From positions 1-53,511 of the forward strand of contig CAIXKE010000022.1 of the NCBI GenBank assembly GCA_903919975.1: 53,511 bases of DNA. Reading direction: 5' to 3'. A program made the translations under genes and the position numbers. Below the pieces are notes generated by a model, which saw only the letters and a program-made list of their open reading frames with translations, did no database searches and was not told where the DNA came from. The DNA comes from Akkermansiaceae bacterium (lineage in GTDB: Bacteria > Verrucomicrobiota > Verrucomicrobiia > Verrucomicrobiales > Akkermansiaceae). The stretch's first letter is position 1. Every line of letters starts with the position of its first letter. Below, piece after piece: positions 16,241-25,735 of this stretch.

Positions 16241-19200
16241 TCAGACCAGTTCGGGATCGGTGCCGATCATGCCGATGAGGCTTTCACGGTATGCGGCGGA
16301 GTGGACATAATTGTGGACGGATTTCGCCTTATTAAGTCGTTCCTGGATGCGCAGGCGGCGGAGTTCGCTCTGATAGTTCGGCTTGGTGAGGAAGGCTTCG
16401 AGGTAGGCGGTGTGTCGGTTCCAAAGGGCTTTGTCCACGGTGACTTTGGCGTCGAGACGTGCTTGATACCAATCGGATGCCAGCATGGACTCGCGGGAGA
16501 AAAGGGCGCGGATGTCCGGGTGTTGGAGGGGTTTCCCCTCATATTCGCCGTAAGCCATGATGTGGAGCAAGGCTTTGAGTGGCGGGCATGCGGCATCGAT
16601 ACCGCCGTCCTTGAAGTAGTTGAGTGCGACGGTGCGTTGGGTTTCGATGATGTTGTCGAGGCCATCGACGAAGTCGGGGATCGATTGTAGTTCGGGGCGG
16701 AGCATGTCCTCGGTGAAGACTGTGTCCGGTGCGGAGAAGATGCGGCCGAAGAACAATCTGACGAAACTATCCGTGATGCGATAGCCGAGGCGGCTGGCTT
16801 CCACGGTTTTGCCATCATGTTGGAAGTCCTCGATTTTTTCGAGGTATCCATGCTCGATCAGATAGGCCGGCTCGCGTTCGGGTATGAACATGCGGGACCA
16901 GACTTCCGGAATGAGAAGGCTGATATCATGATCGATACGGTATTTGCGGCCGATATGTCCGGCGGCGCTGGTGAAGCCGTGGTAGCCGGTGACCAGATAG
17001 GAAACCAGAGCGGCATTGAGATCGTGGACTGGTAGAATGGCGTTGAAAGGCCCCTTGGTGAGAGCACCCTCGCTGCCCGCGCCAGTGGTGGACGGGCTCT
17101 TGCCGGTGAGTGAGGCGATGAAGTCCATGAACAACTCCGGGAGTTCCTGATAGTGGATTGGGTTGTAAACCGCCAGTGCGCGGATTCCGGCCTTTTCGTC
17201 GGGTGGATTGTTACGTCGTCCGGCTAGCACTGAATTCACGGGGACGGGGACCGGTGTTTCGAGTGGCAGGCGGCGGAGAAGGCGTTTGCCGAGCATCCCG
17301 AGATAGAGGCCGCGCGGGTCTTCGAGGTCCGGGCGGTTCTGGAGATAGCGCGGGTTTTTAGTCGGCTTGCCATCCACGAGACGCGGTTGGTTGGAGCTGA
17401 TGACATAGTCCGGTTTCTCCGCTTTCACAAAGGTGCCGATCATATCGCGCATGGGTGGTGTGAATTGCTCGAAGCGGATGGCGTCGCTCACCATCGCCTC
17501 CGCGCCGGTGCGGGGGATCGGTTCGTAGTTAGAGAAAAACAATCCGCCTTGGCTGAAGTCACTTTCGGTTTTTTTATCGTAACCACGGTGGATCGCATCG
17601 TCGGGGCGTTGGAAGAGCCGGTATTCGCAATTCTTGATGAATTTCAGAGATGGATTGGCAAGGGCCGGGTGGAGGCCCTCGATGCATTCCCGCGAGACGA
17701 CCATGGAGACGCTGATGTCATCCTCGGTTTGGATTTTTTTTGCCGGGGCGAAATCCTTACGTAGGCTGAAGGTGCGCCAGGTGCCATCGCCTGCGAAGCC
17801 GACACGCAGGTATTGGGCCATGAGGCGTTGGCGGCGGTAGATGAGCTGGCGGGCGGGCAGGCCGTTGATGAGATCCACGCTGAAGCGCTCGCGCCAGTCT
17901 TCGCCCCAATCAGGTTTGTAGAAGCGTTTGATCAGGAAGACGAGGTCTCTAACTGATCCGCTGATAGTTTCCACCCATGAGTTATAGGTGTTCGTATAGG
18001 CTGGGCTGGGAGAGAGCAGGCGGATGACCGAGCCGAGCGAGCGCTGCGAGCTTAGCAATGGGCGGCTGGGTTTATCCGGATCTGGCGCTGCGGCATAACG
18101 ATCTGCGAAATCATGGTTGATGATGTTCCATGCGGCGTTGAGATCATTTTTCAGATCGCTGACGAGCAGGGATGCGGTGATCATGGCGTCTGATAGAGAT
18201 TTTGAGATCTCAGACTTGCCGCCGCCGGAGACAGTGCAGGGTTTGTGGCAGAAGGTGCCTTCGGCATTGGTGCCGATCAACCGCCAGCGCATCCCGGCGG
18301 ATGGCTTGGCCATTTCTACTTTGTATCCGGAGGGCAGGACGTAGGTAATTCCCGGCTGTAGTGAGATTTTCTGCGGGCCATCGGCATTTTTCCAGGTGAT
18401 GGATTGGCTGTGCAGTTCGATGCGGACATCTTCGGGCACGTAATAGATATCACGAAAGCGCTTATCAATGCCGTAGCCCTCGGCCTGGAGGTCGAAGAGT
18501 TTGGCATAGCGCGCCGTGAGTCCGGTAAAGCGGTGATCCACCGGGCTGGAGAAGTCGCTCAGAGAGAAGTCCTCGCCAAGGTCAAAGCTCGGGAAGGCGA
18601 TGGCTCCGCCAGCGTGTTCTTCCTCTGCGTTGCCAAAGAGGTTGGTGGCGTAGCTGATCTGGGTTTTGACCTCTTTTTTACAATAGCCGTAGTAGTTGTC
18701 CGCGATAATCGTGACGATGATGCCGCGCTTGTCCCGGCAGGTGATTTTGAAGGCTCCGCCATCATTGTAGAGTTCTTCTTCGCGCTCCCAGCACATGGTG
18801 TCGCGTTTCTGGCGCTCGGTGGCGGCGGAGATGTGGGGGAGTCCGAGTTCTTTTTTGGTTAGAGAAACGAGGTGGGGTGCGAGGATCACGCAGCCGCTGT
18901 GGCCGGACCAATGGTCGGTATCGATGCGGGAGTCGTTGTCCGGCAGGTAGGGGTCTCCGGCGTTGCCGAAAATGCTCTCCACGAAGTCCAGATTGCTGAT
19001 CAGGTTTCCCGGTGCGAAGAAGCGGATTTCCATCGATTTCTCTGGAGAAACGCCTGGAACTTCCGGCGCGATCACCGGGCGCAACAGCAGGGAAACGAAC
19101 ACTTTCGCCGGGGTGGGGGAGGTGCCGGTGAAAGGCAGCGTCATGAGGTCCTGCGGCGGGGTAAGGGCGTGGCTCAGAATCCGTGCGAAGGTGGCCTTGG

Positions 19201-19720
19201 GTACGGATTTTTTATCGGCGGGTACCGGCAATCCACCTTCGGCGACATGGAAGACGCCTTCTGTGGTCCGGCGGTCGCTTGCGGGATTGTGGCAGACTCC
19301 CTGATGGACGCGATATGAGCTCAGGATCGAGGATTTGAACTCATCTTGATCCGGTGGCAGAGAAAGCATGCGGGCGATGCCGTGGCGCTCCATGACCATG
19401 GCGCCGACGGGTACCAAATGGCGGCCATCGGCGAAAATCTCCGCCGTGATCTCTTCACCGAGATAGTCGCGGAGAAACGCATCAATGGATGCGTCCACCG
19501 GACACAGGTAATCGGAAAGCAGGCGGGTTTTCTCTTGGAAATTTGCAATCAGCGAGCGGCCGAGATCGAGAAAAGGGTAGTCCTCTTCGTTGCCGACAAT
19601 TGGGTATCCTCGGGCGGCGAGCTTGAGGTTGACGAATTCGCGGAGGCGATTTTCTTCAACAGGGGAGGCGATGGCTGGGCCGTTGAGGGTAAATCCGATC
19701 TGGTCCTTGAGGTTGGGCAT
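16241..19720 (-). CDS. Candidate diphosphate-type phosphoenolpyruvate carboxykinase (conserved ~1160-residue protein)
   Basis: A single 1159-residue frame if started at MPNLKDQIGF; an ATG 11 codons upstream is also possible. The size, and a nucleotide-loop-like CTVSGGGKSEISKSLSDA stretch near residue 490, recall PPi-type PEP carboxykinases of about 1150 residues reported from Entamoeba and Propionibacterium. Other notable segments are DTDHWSGHSGCVILAPHL, RGIIVTIIADNYYGYCKKEV and a long helical C-terminus. PPi-PEPCK interconverts PEP, CO2 and phosphate with oxaloacetate and diphosphate. The call rests on recall of the family, not alignment. There is no signal peptide; the gene stands alone, convergent with the YkgJ gene. 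Confidence 0.5.
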   Translation of the reverse strand: MPNLKDQIGFTLNGPAIASPVEENRLREFVNLKLAARGYPIVGNEEDYPFLDLGRSLIANFQEKTRLLSDYLCPVDASIDAFLRDYLGEEITAEIFADGRHLVPVGAMVMERHGIARMLSLPPDQDEFKSSILSSYRVHQGVCHNPASDRRTTEGVFHVAEGGLPVPADKKSVPKATFARILSHALTPPQDLMTLPFTGTSPTPAKVFVSLLLRPVIAPEVPGVSPEKSMEIRFFAPGNLISNLDFVESIFGNAGDPYLPDNDSRIDTDHWSGHSGCVILAPHLVSLTKKELGLPHISAATERQKRDTMCWEREEELYNDGGAFKITCRDKRGIIVTIIADNYYGYCKKEVKTQISYATNLFGNAEEEHAGGAIAFPSFDLGEDFSLSDFSSPVDHRFTGLTARYAKLFDLQAEGYGIDKRFRDIYYVPEDVRIELHSQSITWKNADGPQKISLQPGITYVLPSGYKVEMAKPSAGMRWRLIGTNAEGTFCHKPCTVSGGGKSEISKSLSDAMITASLLVSDLKNDLNAAWNIINHDFADRYAAAPDPDKPSRPLLSSQRSLGSVIRLLSPSPAYTNTYNSWVETISGSVRDLVFLIKRFYKPDWGEDWRERFSVDLINGLPARQLIYRRQRLMAQYLRVGFAGDGTWRTFSLRKDFAPAKKIQTEDDISVSMVVSRECIEGLHPALANPSLKFIKNCEYRLFQRPDDAIHRGYDKKTESDFSQGGLFFSNYEPIPRTGAEAMVSDAIRFEQFTPPMRDMIGTFVKAEKPDYVISSNQPRLVDGKPTKNPRYLQNRPDLEDPRGLYLGMLGKRLLRRLPLETPVPVPVNSVLAGRRNNPPDEKAGIRALAVYNPIHYQELPELFMDFIASLTGKSPSTTGAGSEGALTKGPFNAILPVHDLNAALVSYLVTGYHGFTSAAGHIGRKYRIDHDISLLIPEVWSRMFIPEREPAYLIEHGYLEKIEDFQHDGKTVEASRLGYRITDSFVRLFFGRIFSAPDTVFTEDMLRPELQSIPDFVDGLDNIIETQRTVALNYFKDGGIDAACPPLKALLHIMAYGEYEGKPLQHPDIRALFSRESMLASDWYQARLDAKVTVDKALWNRHTAYLEAFLTKPNYQSELRRLRIQERLNKAKSVHNYVHSAAYRESLIGMIGTDPELV

Positions 19721-19850
19721 GGGTAATGGGAAAAGTTTGAGCGGCAGAGACATGAGCAGGAGCCGCGCCAAGGGCCAATGGAAATCGAGGTGGGGTCGGG
19801 AAGTTTTTCTTTCCCTTGCGCGGTCACGCGGGCCTCTGCAAAATCAGCGC

Positions 19851-20915
19851 ATGAATTTTGGAATCATAGGATCCGGCATGATCGCCCGAATCCATGCTCA
19901 GGCTATCACTGCGATGGACGGCGGCACGCTTCATTCGGTATTTAATCACCGAGCCGAAGGGGCCGAAAAACTGGCGGAGGAGCATGGGGTCCGCGCATTT
20001 GCAGACTTCTCGGATTTTTTGGCAGATCCTGCGCTCGATGTGGTCACCATTTGCACGCCGTCCGGGGCCCATTTCGAGCCCGCGTTGGCGGCATTGGCCT
20101 CCGGAAAGCATGTGATTGTCGAGAAACCGCTCGAAGTCACCACCGAGCGCATCGATCGGATGATCGCCGCGGCCAAGGCCAGTGGAAAAACCCTTGCGTC
20201 CGTCCTCAACCGCCGGTTCACCCCGGCGATGGATGCGTTCAAGTCCGCTGTGGATCAATCTCGTTTCGGGCAACTCGCCTCGGCTTCTTGTTATGTGAAA
20301 TGGTTTCGTGATCAGGCTTACTATGATTCCGCACCATGGCGCGGCACGCTGGCGCTGGATGGCGGTGGCGCGCTGATGAATCAGGCCATTCATGCGATTG
20401 ATGCGCTGATCCATCTTGCTGGTCCGGTTAGGTCGGTTCAGGCAAGCGCCGCTTGCATCGGCCACACCGGAATCGAAGTTGAGGATATCGCAGTCGCCAT
20501 ATTGGAGTTTGAGAATGGTGCCCGTGGCGTGATCGAAGGTAGCACCTGCACATGGTCCAAGGATGGGCATCCGGTCCGTGTGCAACTCGCCGGCACCGAG
20601 GGATCGGTGTTTCTAGCAGATGAATCATTCGAGGTTTGGGATTTCAAACACGAGCATCCCGAAGATGCCGGAATCCGAGCCAAATTGATGAATCACGCCG
20701 CGCCCGGCCTCGGTGCGAACGATCCGTCAGCGATTCGTTATGCGCAGCACCAACGCAACTTTGAGGAAATCGTCACTGCCATTCACGAAGGTCGCGAACC
20801 GGCAACCACCGCATCCATCGCCCGCCAAGCCGTCGCCGTCATCGAGGCGATCTATCAAAGTTCGCGTGACGGCGGAAAACAAACTTTTCCAAAATCCCAT
20901 GTCGCCATTCTTTGA
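19851..20915 (+). CDS. Gfo/Idh/MocA family NAD(P)-dependent oxidoreductase
   Basis: A 354-residue dehydrogenase of sugars or sugar derivatives. The Rossmann motif is FGIIGSGMIARIHAQAI (GxGxxA), and EKP in VIVEKPLEVTTERIDRMI is the family signature that binds the cofactor nicotinamide. The C-terminal alpha-beta domain holds GGALMNQAIHAIDALIH with the catalytic-type histidine. Start taken at MNFGIIGSG because the Rossmann motif begins there; the open frame upstream has no similarity. It overlaps the PQ-loop gene by 17 bp in another frame. The substrate cannot be read from sequence. Confidence 0.9.
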   Translation: MNFGIIGSGMIARIHAQAITAMDGGTLHSVFNHRAEGAEKLAEEHGVRAFADFSDFLADPALDVVTICTPSGAHFEPALAALASGKHVIVEKPLEVTTERIDRMIAAAKASGKTLASVLNRRFTPAMDAFKSAVDQSRFGQLASASCYVKWFRDQAYYDSAPWRGTLALDGGGALMNQAIHAIDALIHLAGPVRSVQASAACIGHTGIEVEDIAVAILEFENGARGVIEGSTCTWSKDGHPVRVQLAGTEGSVFLADESFEVWDFKHEHPEDAGIRAKLMNHAAPGLGANDPSAIRYAQHQRNFEEIVTAIHEGREPATTASIARQAVAVIEAIYQSSRDGGKQTFPKSHVAIL

Positions 20916-21183
20916 TTTTATCCAGCTCTTTGGTGGGATTCTTCTCACTGTCGGTTATATTCCGCAGATTCGGAAGATTTTACGCACGCGGGATGTGGAG
21001 AGTTTTGACATGTCGGCGTTTTCGATCATCGCGCTGGGAATCGGCTGCATGGAAGCCTACGCGATCTATCAATGGTTTGTGGTGGGGGTGGCGGGTGCGT
21101 TCATGATCACCAACACGATTTCCTTTGTGATCTCGGTGGTCATGGTAGGGCTGATTCTGTTGTATCGGCGACCATCGGCATGA
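20899..21183 (+). CDS. PQ-loop/SemiSWEET-type small membrane protein
   Basis: A 94-residue protein with three predicted transmembrane helices. The PQ motif is visible in LTVGYIPQIRKILRTRD, followed by SFDMSAFSIIALGIGCMEAYAIYQW and a third helix ending LILLYRRPSA. SemiSWEET proteins of this size dimerise into sugar transporters; others of the PQ-loop family have unknown cargo. It starts inside the last codons of the Gfo/Idh gene, so the two are probably made from one transcript, and a sugar link would fit both. Confidence 0.87.
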   Translation: MSPFFDFIQLFGGILLTVGYIPQIRKILRTRDVESFDMSAFSIIALGIGCMEAYAIYQWFVVGVAGAFMITNTISFVISVVMVGLILLYRRPSA

Positions 21184-21362
21184 CGTGACGGGCAAATAAG
21201 GAGCAGTGACCTTATTGTCCATCCTTCTTCCTCTGGCTGAACAATCAAGAAGAGGCGAAATGGCTGTGGCCGGTTTGAAAAAACGAAGGAAAGAAGAAGG
21301 GGGGATTTGGGGTCAACCTGCGAAGAATTATTTTCTGTATAACAGGGCTTCGCTTCATGTAA

Positions 21363-21555
21363 TACAAATACGTCATCCGGGATGATCGCATTCTGCTATT
21401 CACCAATTCGTTTTCGCAGGTCTCGACCTTCTACTATCTCGCGCGTGCGGTGACTCCAGGTAAATATCTGGTTCCACCTATTTCCGCCGAGTGCATGTAT
21501 GAGACGGAGGTCAGGAGCGTGACCAGTCAGTCGGAGATGATCATTACCAAGTGAA
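21363..21555 (+). pseudogene. C-terminal remnant of a bacterial alpha-2-macroglobulin (YfhM-like)
   Basis: A stop-bounded fragment reading YVIRDDRILLFTNSF, then FYYLARAVTPGKYLVPPISA and ECMYETEVRS, ending ITK-stop. The YLARAVTPGxxxVPP and ECMY motifs are those of the last beta-strands of bacterial alpha-2-macroglobulins. All of the more than 1500 residues normally upstream, including the thioester region, are missing. The fragment directly precedes pbpC remnants, as yfhM precedes pbpC in other bacteria. Confidence 0.75.
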
Positions 21556-22870
21556 AACGACCTTCATCAGCAAGTGGATGAAGGTCGCATCGGGCGGCGC
21601 ATTCGTTCAAGCAGTCGGCGACATCGCTGCGACGGGTTTCCGGTGCGTCGACGCTATCCATGCAGCTCATCCGGCTGTCTTGCCTGCGGGAACGGAGCCT
21701 GACGTCCAGGAGCATCGAGGCTTTCCGGGCTTTGCCGATGGAACGGCAGTTGAACGAACAGGAAATCATTTTGCTCTATTTGAATCGAACTCCGTTCGGC
21801 GCGAACCTCGTGGGCGTCGAATCGCTCCTGAGGCTCGTCACCGGCGTCCTCATCGAGATCTCCGAGACATGGGAAACCGGCAAAACCTACCTCATCCCAA
21901 ACTAACTGAATCTAAACCCAAACCACAAAACCAACCACCTTCAAAAAAAGTCATCAGCCACTTTTACAGAAAAAAGTTTGCGCGGCCCGGGTGCTCTATG
22001 ATGTCCCGCAAAGTTATAGCGAATACGATCCCTCGAACTTCGACAAGTCGCATTGCGGCGTTGTGACCGTTAGAGAGGCGCTGATCCGCTCCCTGAATCT
22101 CCCGGTCCTCGATGTGGAAAAGAGGATCGGGCAACCGTTGTTTCATGCCAAACTCCGGGAGCTTGGATTTCAGACTCTGAGCAAACCCGCCGAACATTAC
22201 GGGCTCGGCCTTGTGCTAGGAAACGCGGAGGTGACCTTGCTGGATCTGTCCAACGCATACGCCTGTCTCGCTCGCGGCGGGGTTTATTTGCCTTATTGGC
22301 TGATTCCGGCCGCTCCGTCCGCGGGGAATCAGCTGTTTTCCAATGAAGTGTCCTGGCTGATTTCCGACATCATCGGCGGTGACGAGCGTGCCGTGGATTC
22401 CTCCGGCACCGTTGCCGACATCAGAATCTGCGATTGGCCTAGAAGACGGGAACGTCCGTGGGATTCCGTGACGCGTGGACGGTTGCCTACAATCCGGATT
22501 ATGTGATTGGTATCTGGTTAGGGAATCCGAATGGCAGGTCCTCCAAATTCCTTATTGGCAGCAAGGCTGCGACTCCGATCGTCTGGGACATCTGCCGTCG
22601 GCTTTACCCCGCGGGAAGCGGGCCGTGGTTCGCTAAGCCGGAAGCCATCGAGGACCGTGAAGTGTGCCCGCTTCAGGTCAGGCGCCATCTTCTAACTGCT
22701 CGAACAAGATCCTCGATCGCTCCATCGCGGATGTCAGCCGATACGAAGCCTACGAGGTTCATTTGTCGGGATCCGAGGCCGTCTGGCCGTTACGGTTGGA
22801 AGCCTTTCTGAAGAGCCGTCAGGATGTGGGCAAAGAAGCGGCAAAGAACGAACTGGTCGCCACTCCTTAA
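21556..22870 (+). pseudogene. pbpC: Degraded penicillin-binding protein 1C gene
   Basis: Pieces of PBP1C lie in several frames. At about 21640-21830 a transglycosylase fragment reads GASTLSMQLIRLSCLRER, then LLYLNRTPFGANLVGVES. After a deletion, transpeptidase-domain pieces follow: YGLGLVLGNAEVTLLDLSNAYA near 22200, then (frameshift near 22440) KTGTSVGFRDAWTVAYNP and VIGIWLGNPNG, then another shift near 22680. The transglycosylase glutamate and the transpeptidase SxxK region are absent, so no functional enzyme can be made. Partner of the alpha-2-macroglobulin remnant just upstream. PBP1C and bacterial alpha-2-macroglobulin form a periplasmic defence and repair pair; the whole pair is lost here. 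Confidence 0.85.
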
Positions 22871-22871
22871 T

Positions 22872-24875
22872 TCAGATCCCGTCCAACATCCCCTTGAGGT
22901 TGCCGAAGAAGTTGTCCAGCTCATCGCTACTCGGTTCCGCTCCGAGGATTTCGTCATAACTCGTGTGCTCCAGATGCTCGTCATCCAGCTCGCCGATGAA
23001 CGAGCTCGGCTGACAACCGGTTTCCTGGCCATACTTGATGCGCTTGGAGCAATAAGTCATGGTTAGGTTGTCCTGGGCGCGGGTGATGCCGACATATAAC
23101 AAACGGCGCTCTTCGTCCTTGGTGCCTTCCGCGATGCTGCGGGTGTGCGGGAGAAATCCTTCTTCGAGACCGACGAGGAAAACGATGGGAAATTCGAGGC
23201 CTTTCGAGGCGTGCAGGGTGATGAGGGTGGCGCCTTGTTTTTTGTCGAGATCGTCATCCTCGCGTTCGGAGGCGAGGGCGCTGTGGTCGAGGAAGGCTTG
23301 GATGGATTTTCCCTTCATCGTATAGGCTCGCAGGCTTTCGATCACGCTTTGGATGCCTTCGGCGCGCTGTTGGCGTTCATTGTCAGTTTTGCAGGCGCGG
23401 TCGATCCACGGTTGGTATTCGATTTCCTTGATCAGGGCCTGCAACACGTCGGCCGCGTTTTCCTTGGCGATCTCGATGCGGTTTTTCGCGCCGGCGATGA
23501 GGGCGACGAATGACTCGATGGCGGAGCGGGATTTCGGGCCGATGGTGTCGGTGAAATTCGGATCGCAGAGGGCTTGCCAGACGGATTCGTGGTGTTCGCG
23601 GCTCCACTCGGTGGCGAGCACGGCGGTGGATTGGCCGATGCCTCGGTTCGGTGCGTTGAGAATCCGCAGCAGCGGGACATCGGCATCGGGTGAGGCGAGG
23701 AGTTGGGCGTAGGCGAGCACGTCTCGGACCTCGCGGCGGTCATAGAAACTTTGCGCCCCGACCATGCGGTAGGGGATTTTGCGTTCGCGCAGGGCGAGTT
23801 CGAGTTTGCGGCTTTGGCCGTTGGTGCGGAAGAGCACGGCGAAGTCCTCCCACTGGCGGCCGACGGCGCTTTTGCCGGCGAGGATTTCCTCGGCGATGAA
23901 CTCGGCCTCCTCGTCATCGCCGGGCATGGCCACGATGCGGACCGGATCGCCGCCCTTGCGGGTGGAGCGGAGGATTTTCTCACGGCGGCCGCGGTTGTGT
24001 TTGATCAGGCTGTTCGCCGTGTGGAGGACGGCGTGGGTGGAGCGGTAGTTTTCTTCTAACCGAACAATCTTCGGGTTATCGAAGAAGCGTTCGAATTCGA
24101 GGATGTTCGCGACTTCCGCGCCGCGCCAGCCGTAGATCGACTGGTCGTCATCGCCGACCACGCAGACATGGTAGGGCGCGCCGACGAGTTGTTGGAGGAG
24201 CCGCATCTGCAGCGCGTTGGTGTCCTGGAACTCGTCCACGGTGACGCGGGTGAAGCGTTCCCGGAAGTGGTTGCGGACATCGGCGTGTTCGCGGAGGATT
24301 TTCTCGCCTAGCAACAAGAGGTCGTCGAAATCCACGGCGTTCTGGGCGCGCAGTTCGTTCTGATAGGCGACGGCGAGGTTGGCGAAATAGTCGTCTTCGA
24401 GTTCGGACGGATCGGAGCCTTTGTTTTTCGCCTTGGAGATCGCGCCGAGCACGGTTTCCGGTTTCACCTTTTCATCAGAGCCGCCTTGGCGGACGAGCAG
24501 TTGTTTCATCATGCCGACCTGATCGGAGCCGGAGCAGATCGAGAAATTCTTTTTGTAGCCGAGTTTGTCGATGCCGCCGCGCAAGATGCGGACGCAGAGT
24601 GAGTGGAAGGTGCAGACCGTCATTTCGCCAGCGGCCTTCTTGGAGACCATACCGCTGATGCGTTCGCGCATTTCTGCGGCGGCCTTGTTGGTGAAGGTGA
24701 CGGCGAGGATTTCCGCAGGCGGGACCTTTTTTTCCAGCATGTGGGCGATCCGGCAGGTGACGGTGCGTGTTTTGCCAGTGCCGGCACCGGCGAGAATCAT
24801 GACCGGGCCATCCAGCGCGGCGACCGCCTGGCGTTGCGCTTGGTTGAGGGAATCGAATGAGAACGAGGAAGCCAT
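22872..24875 (-). CDS. UvrD/Rep/PcrA-type superfamily 1 DNA helicase
   Basis: A 667-residue ATP-dependent 3'-5' helicase. Motifs in order: Q-motif LNQAQRQAVAALDGPVMI, Walker A GAGTGKTRTVTCR, motif II DEFQDTN, motif III QSIYGWRGAEVANI, motif IV LEENYRST, and motifs V and VI around LITLHASKGLEFPIVFLVGLEEG and RRLLYVGITRAQDNL. The C-terminus is shorter than in UvrD and lacks an obvious RNA-polymerase-binding tail, as in Rep. Such helicases act in replication restart and excision repair. The start at MASSFSFDSLNQAQ is sound because the Q-motif follows at once. It is convergent with the pbpC remnants and ends 1 bp from them. Confidence 0.93.
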   Translation of the reverse strand: MASSFSFDSLNQAQRQAVAALDGPVMILAGAGTGKTRTVTCRIAHMLEKKVPPAEILAVTFTNKAAAEMRERISGMVSKKAAGEMTVCTFHSLCVRILRGGIDKLGYKKNFSICSGSDQVGMMKQLLVRQGGSDEKVKPETVLGAISKAKNKGSDPSELEDDYFANLAVAYQNELRAQNAVDFDDLLLLGEKILREHADVRNHFRERFTRVTVDEFQDTNALQMRLLQQLVGAPYHVCVVGDDDQSIYGWRGAEVANILEFERFFDNPKIVRLEENYRSTHAVLHTANSLIKHNRGRREKILRSTRKGGDPVRIVAMPGDDEEAEFIAEEILAGKSAVGRQWEDFAVLFRTNGQSRKLELALRERKIPYRMVGAQSFYDRREVRDVLAYAQLLASPDADVPLLRILNAPNRGIGQSTAVLATEWSREHHESVWQALCDPNFTDTIGPKSRSAIESFVALIAGAKNRIEIAKENAADVLQALIKEIEYQPWIDRACKTDNERQQRAEGIQSVIESLRAYTMKGKSIQAFLDHSALASEREDDDLDKKQGATLITLHASKGLEFPIVFLVGLEEGFLPHTRSIAEGTKDEERRLLYVGITRAQDNLTMTYCSKRIKYGQETGCQPSSFIGELDDEHLEHTSYDEILGAEPSSDELDNFFGNLKGMLDGI

Positions 24876-25406
24876 CGGCGCGCGGAGTCAAGCGGGGCGG
24901 CGGCGAGGTGGCGAGGCAAAAGCTGAAATGAGCCGATCATGGGGAATCCATCCAATCCTGATCCCGAAGGCTTCGATCAACCTGTGCTCCGAAGCCTTGG
25001 CGAAGGAGTAAGCCCATCATGGCAGGCAACCGAAGTTCAACTGGACGGCGGGCGTACCCTGGTTCTCGAATCCACCTGACAGGCAAGAAGCCCAATCGCG
25101 AAAAAACCGCTGCCAAATACCAATGGTTATGAAATCTAGGCACAGCGGTCTGGAAATCTATGCTCGCTGCAAATGATTTTTACTTCAAATCTCCCGATTT
25201 CGCCAGATCCTGGCGTGGACTGGAGATTTCTATTGCTGAAACACCGCCAACCGACGCCCCGAAAAACCTCCTTCACCCCCTTTCCTCCGCCACCCTCTTT
25301 ATTCCGTCCTGCCGTCCTCACATGAGTTTTCTCATCGGCCTTCATCTCAAAATCAATTTCCTAGTATTGGATCGGTGAAGATCGGAAATGGGTTTGCCCG
25401 GCCATA
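24876..25406. other. Intergenic stretch without a supported gene
   Basis: About 530 bp separate the helicase start from the DUF1287 remnant. No frame has a recognisable domain. A short plus-strand piece ending near 25080 (SWQATEVQLDGGRTLVLEST-stop) could be the tail of a lost gene, which fits the decay seen on both sides. A run AAAAGCTGAAATGA near 24911 partly matches the TTTCAG repeat family. Confidence 0.5.
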
Positions 25407-25713
25407 CTAGCAAACGGACCGTTTCCAACGGTAGTGCCCGGTGATGGGAACATTTCGCAGCGAGTCTTCCTCACGCGTGCCGCTGCCGATATTGTGGATC
25501 ACGAGTGGCCAGCCATCGGTGGTCTTGCGATCGCTGACGATCATGACGTGTGGGAGATTGGGAGGCACGGTGCCGGTTACGATATCACCGGGAAGAAATG
25601 CGGCGGAGTCGCCGGCGGTCGGGTGTTTTAATTCGAAGCCGCGGCGGTGATTTTGGTGCCGATTTCCGCATGCAGCGGAAGCAGGGTGACGAGCAGACAG
25701 ACGAGGAGTTTCA
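25407..25713 (-). pseudogene. Internally deleted DUF1287 family gene
   Basis: The start (25713) encodes a signal-peptide-like MKLLVCLLVTLLPLHAE, then the frame stops after 28 codons. In the next frame a long piece reads GDIVTGTVPPNLPHVMIV, then SDRKTTDGWPLVIHNIGSGT and EEDSLRNVPITGHYRW, the C-terminal half of DUF1287 proteins, ending at TAG (25407-25409). The middle of the protein, roughly its first half after the signal, is gone and the join is out of frame. Confidence 0.75.
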
Positions 25714-25735
25714 TGGCGGATGCGAGCTGCTACGC

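Noticed and set aside
21551..22066. A 171-codon intact frame over the pbpC remnants
   Set aside because: It runs in the wrong frame through recognisable PBP1C motifs and has no family similarity.
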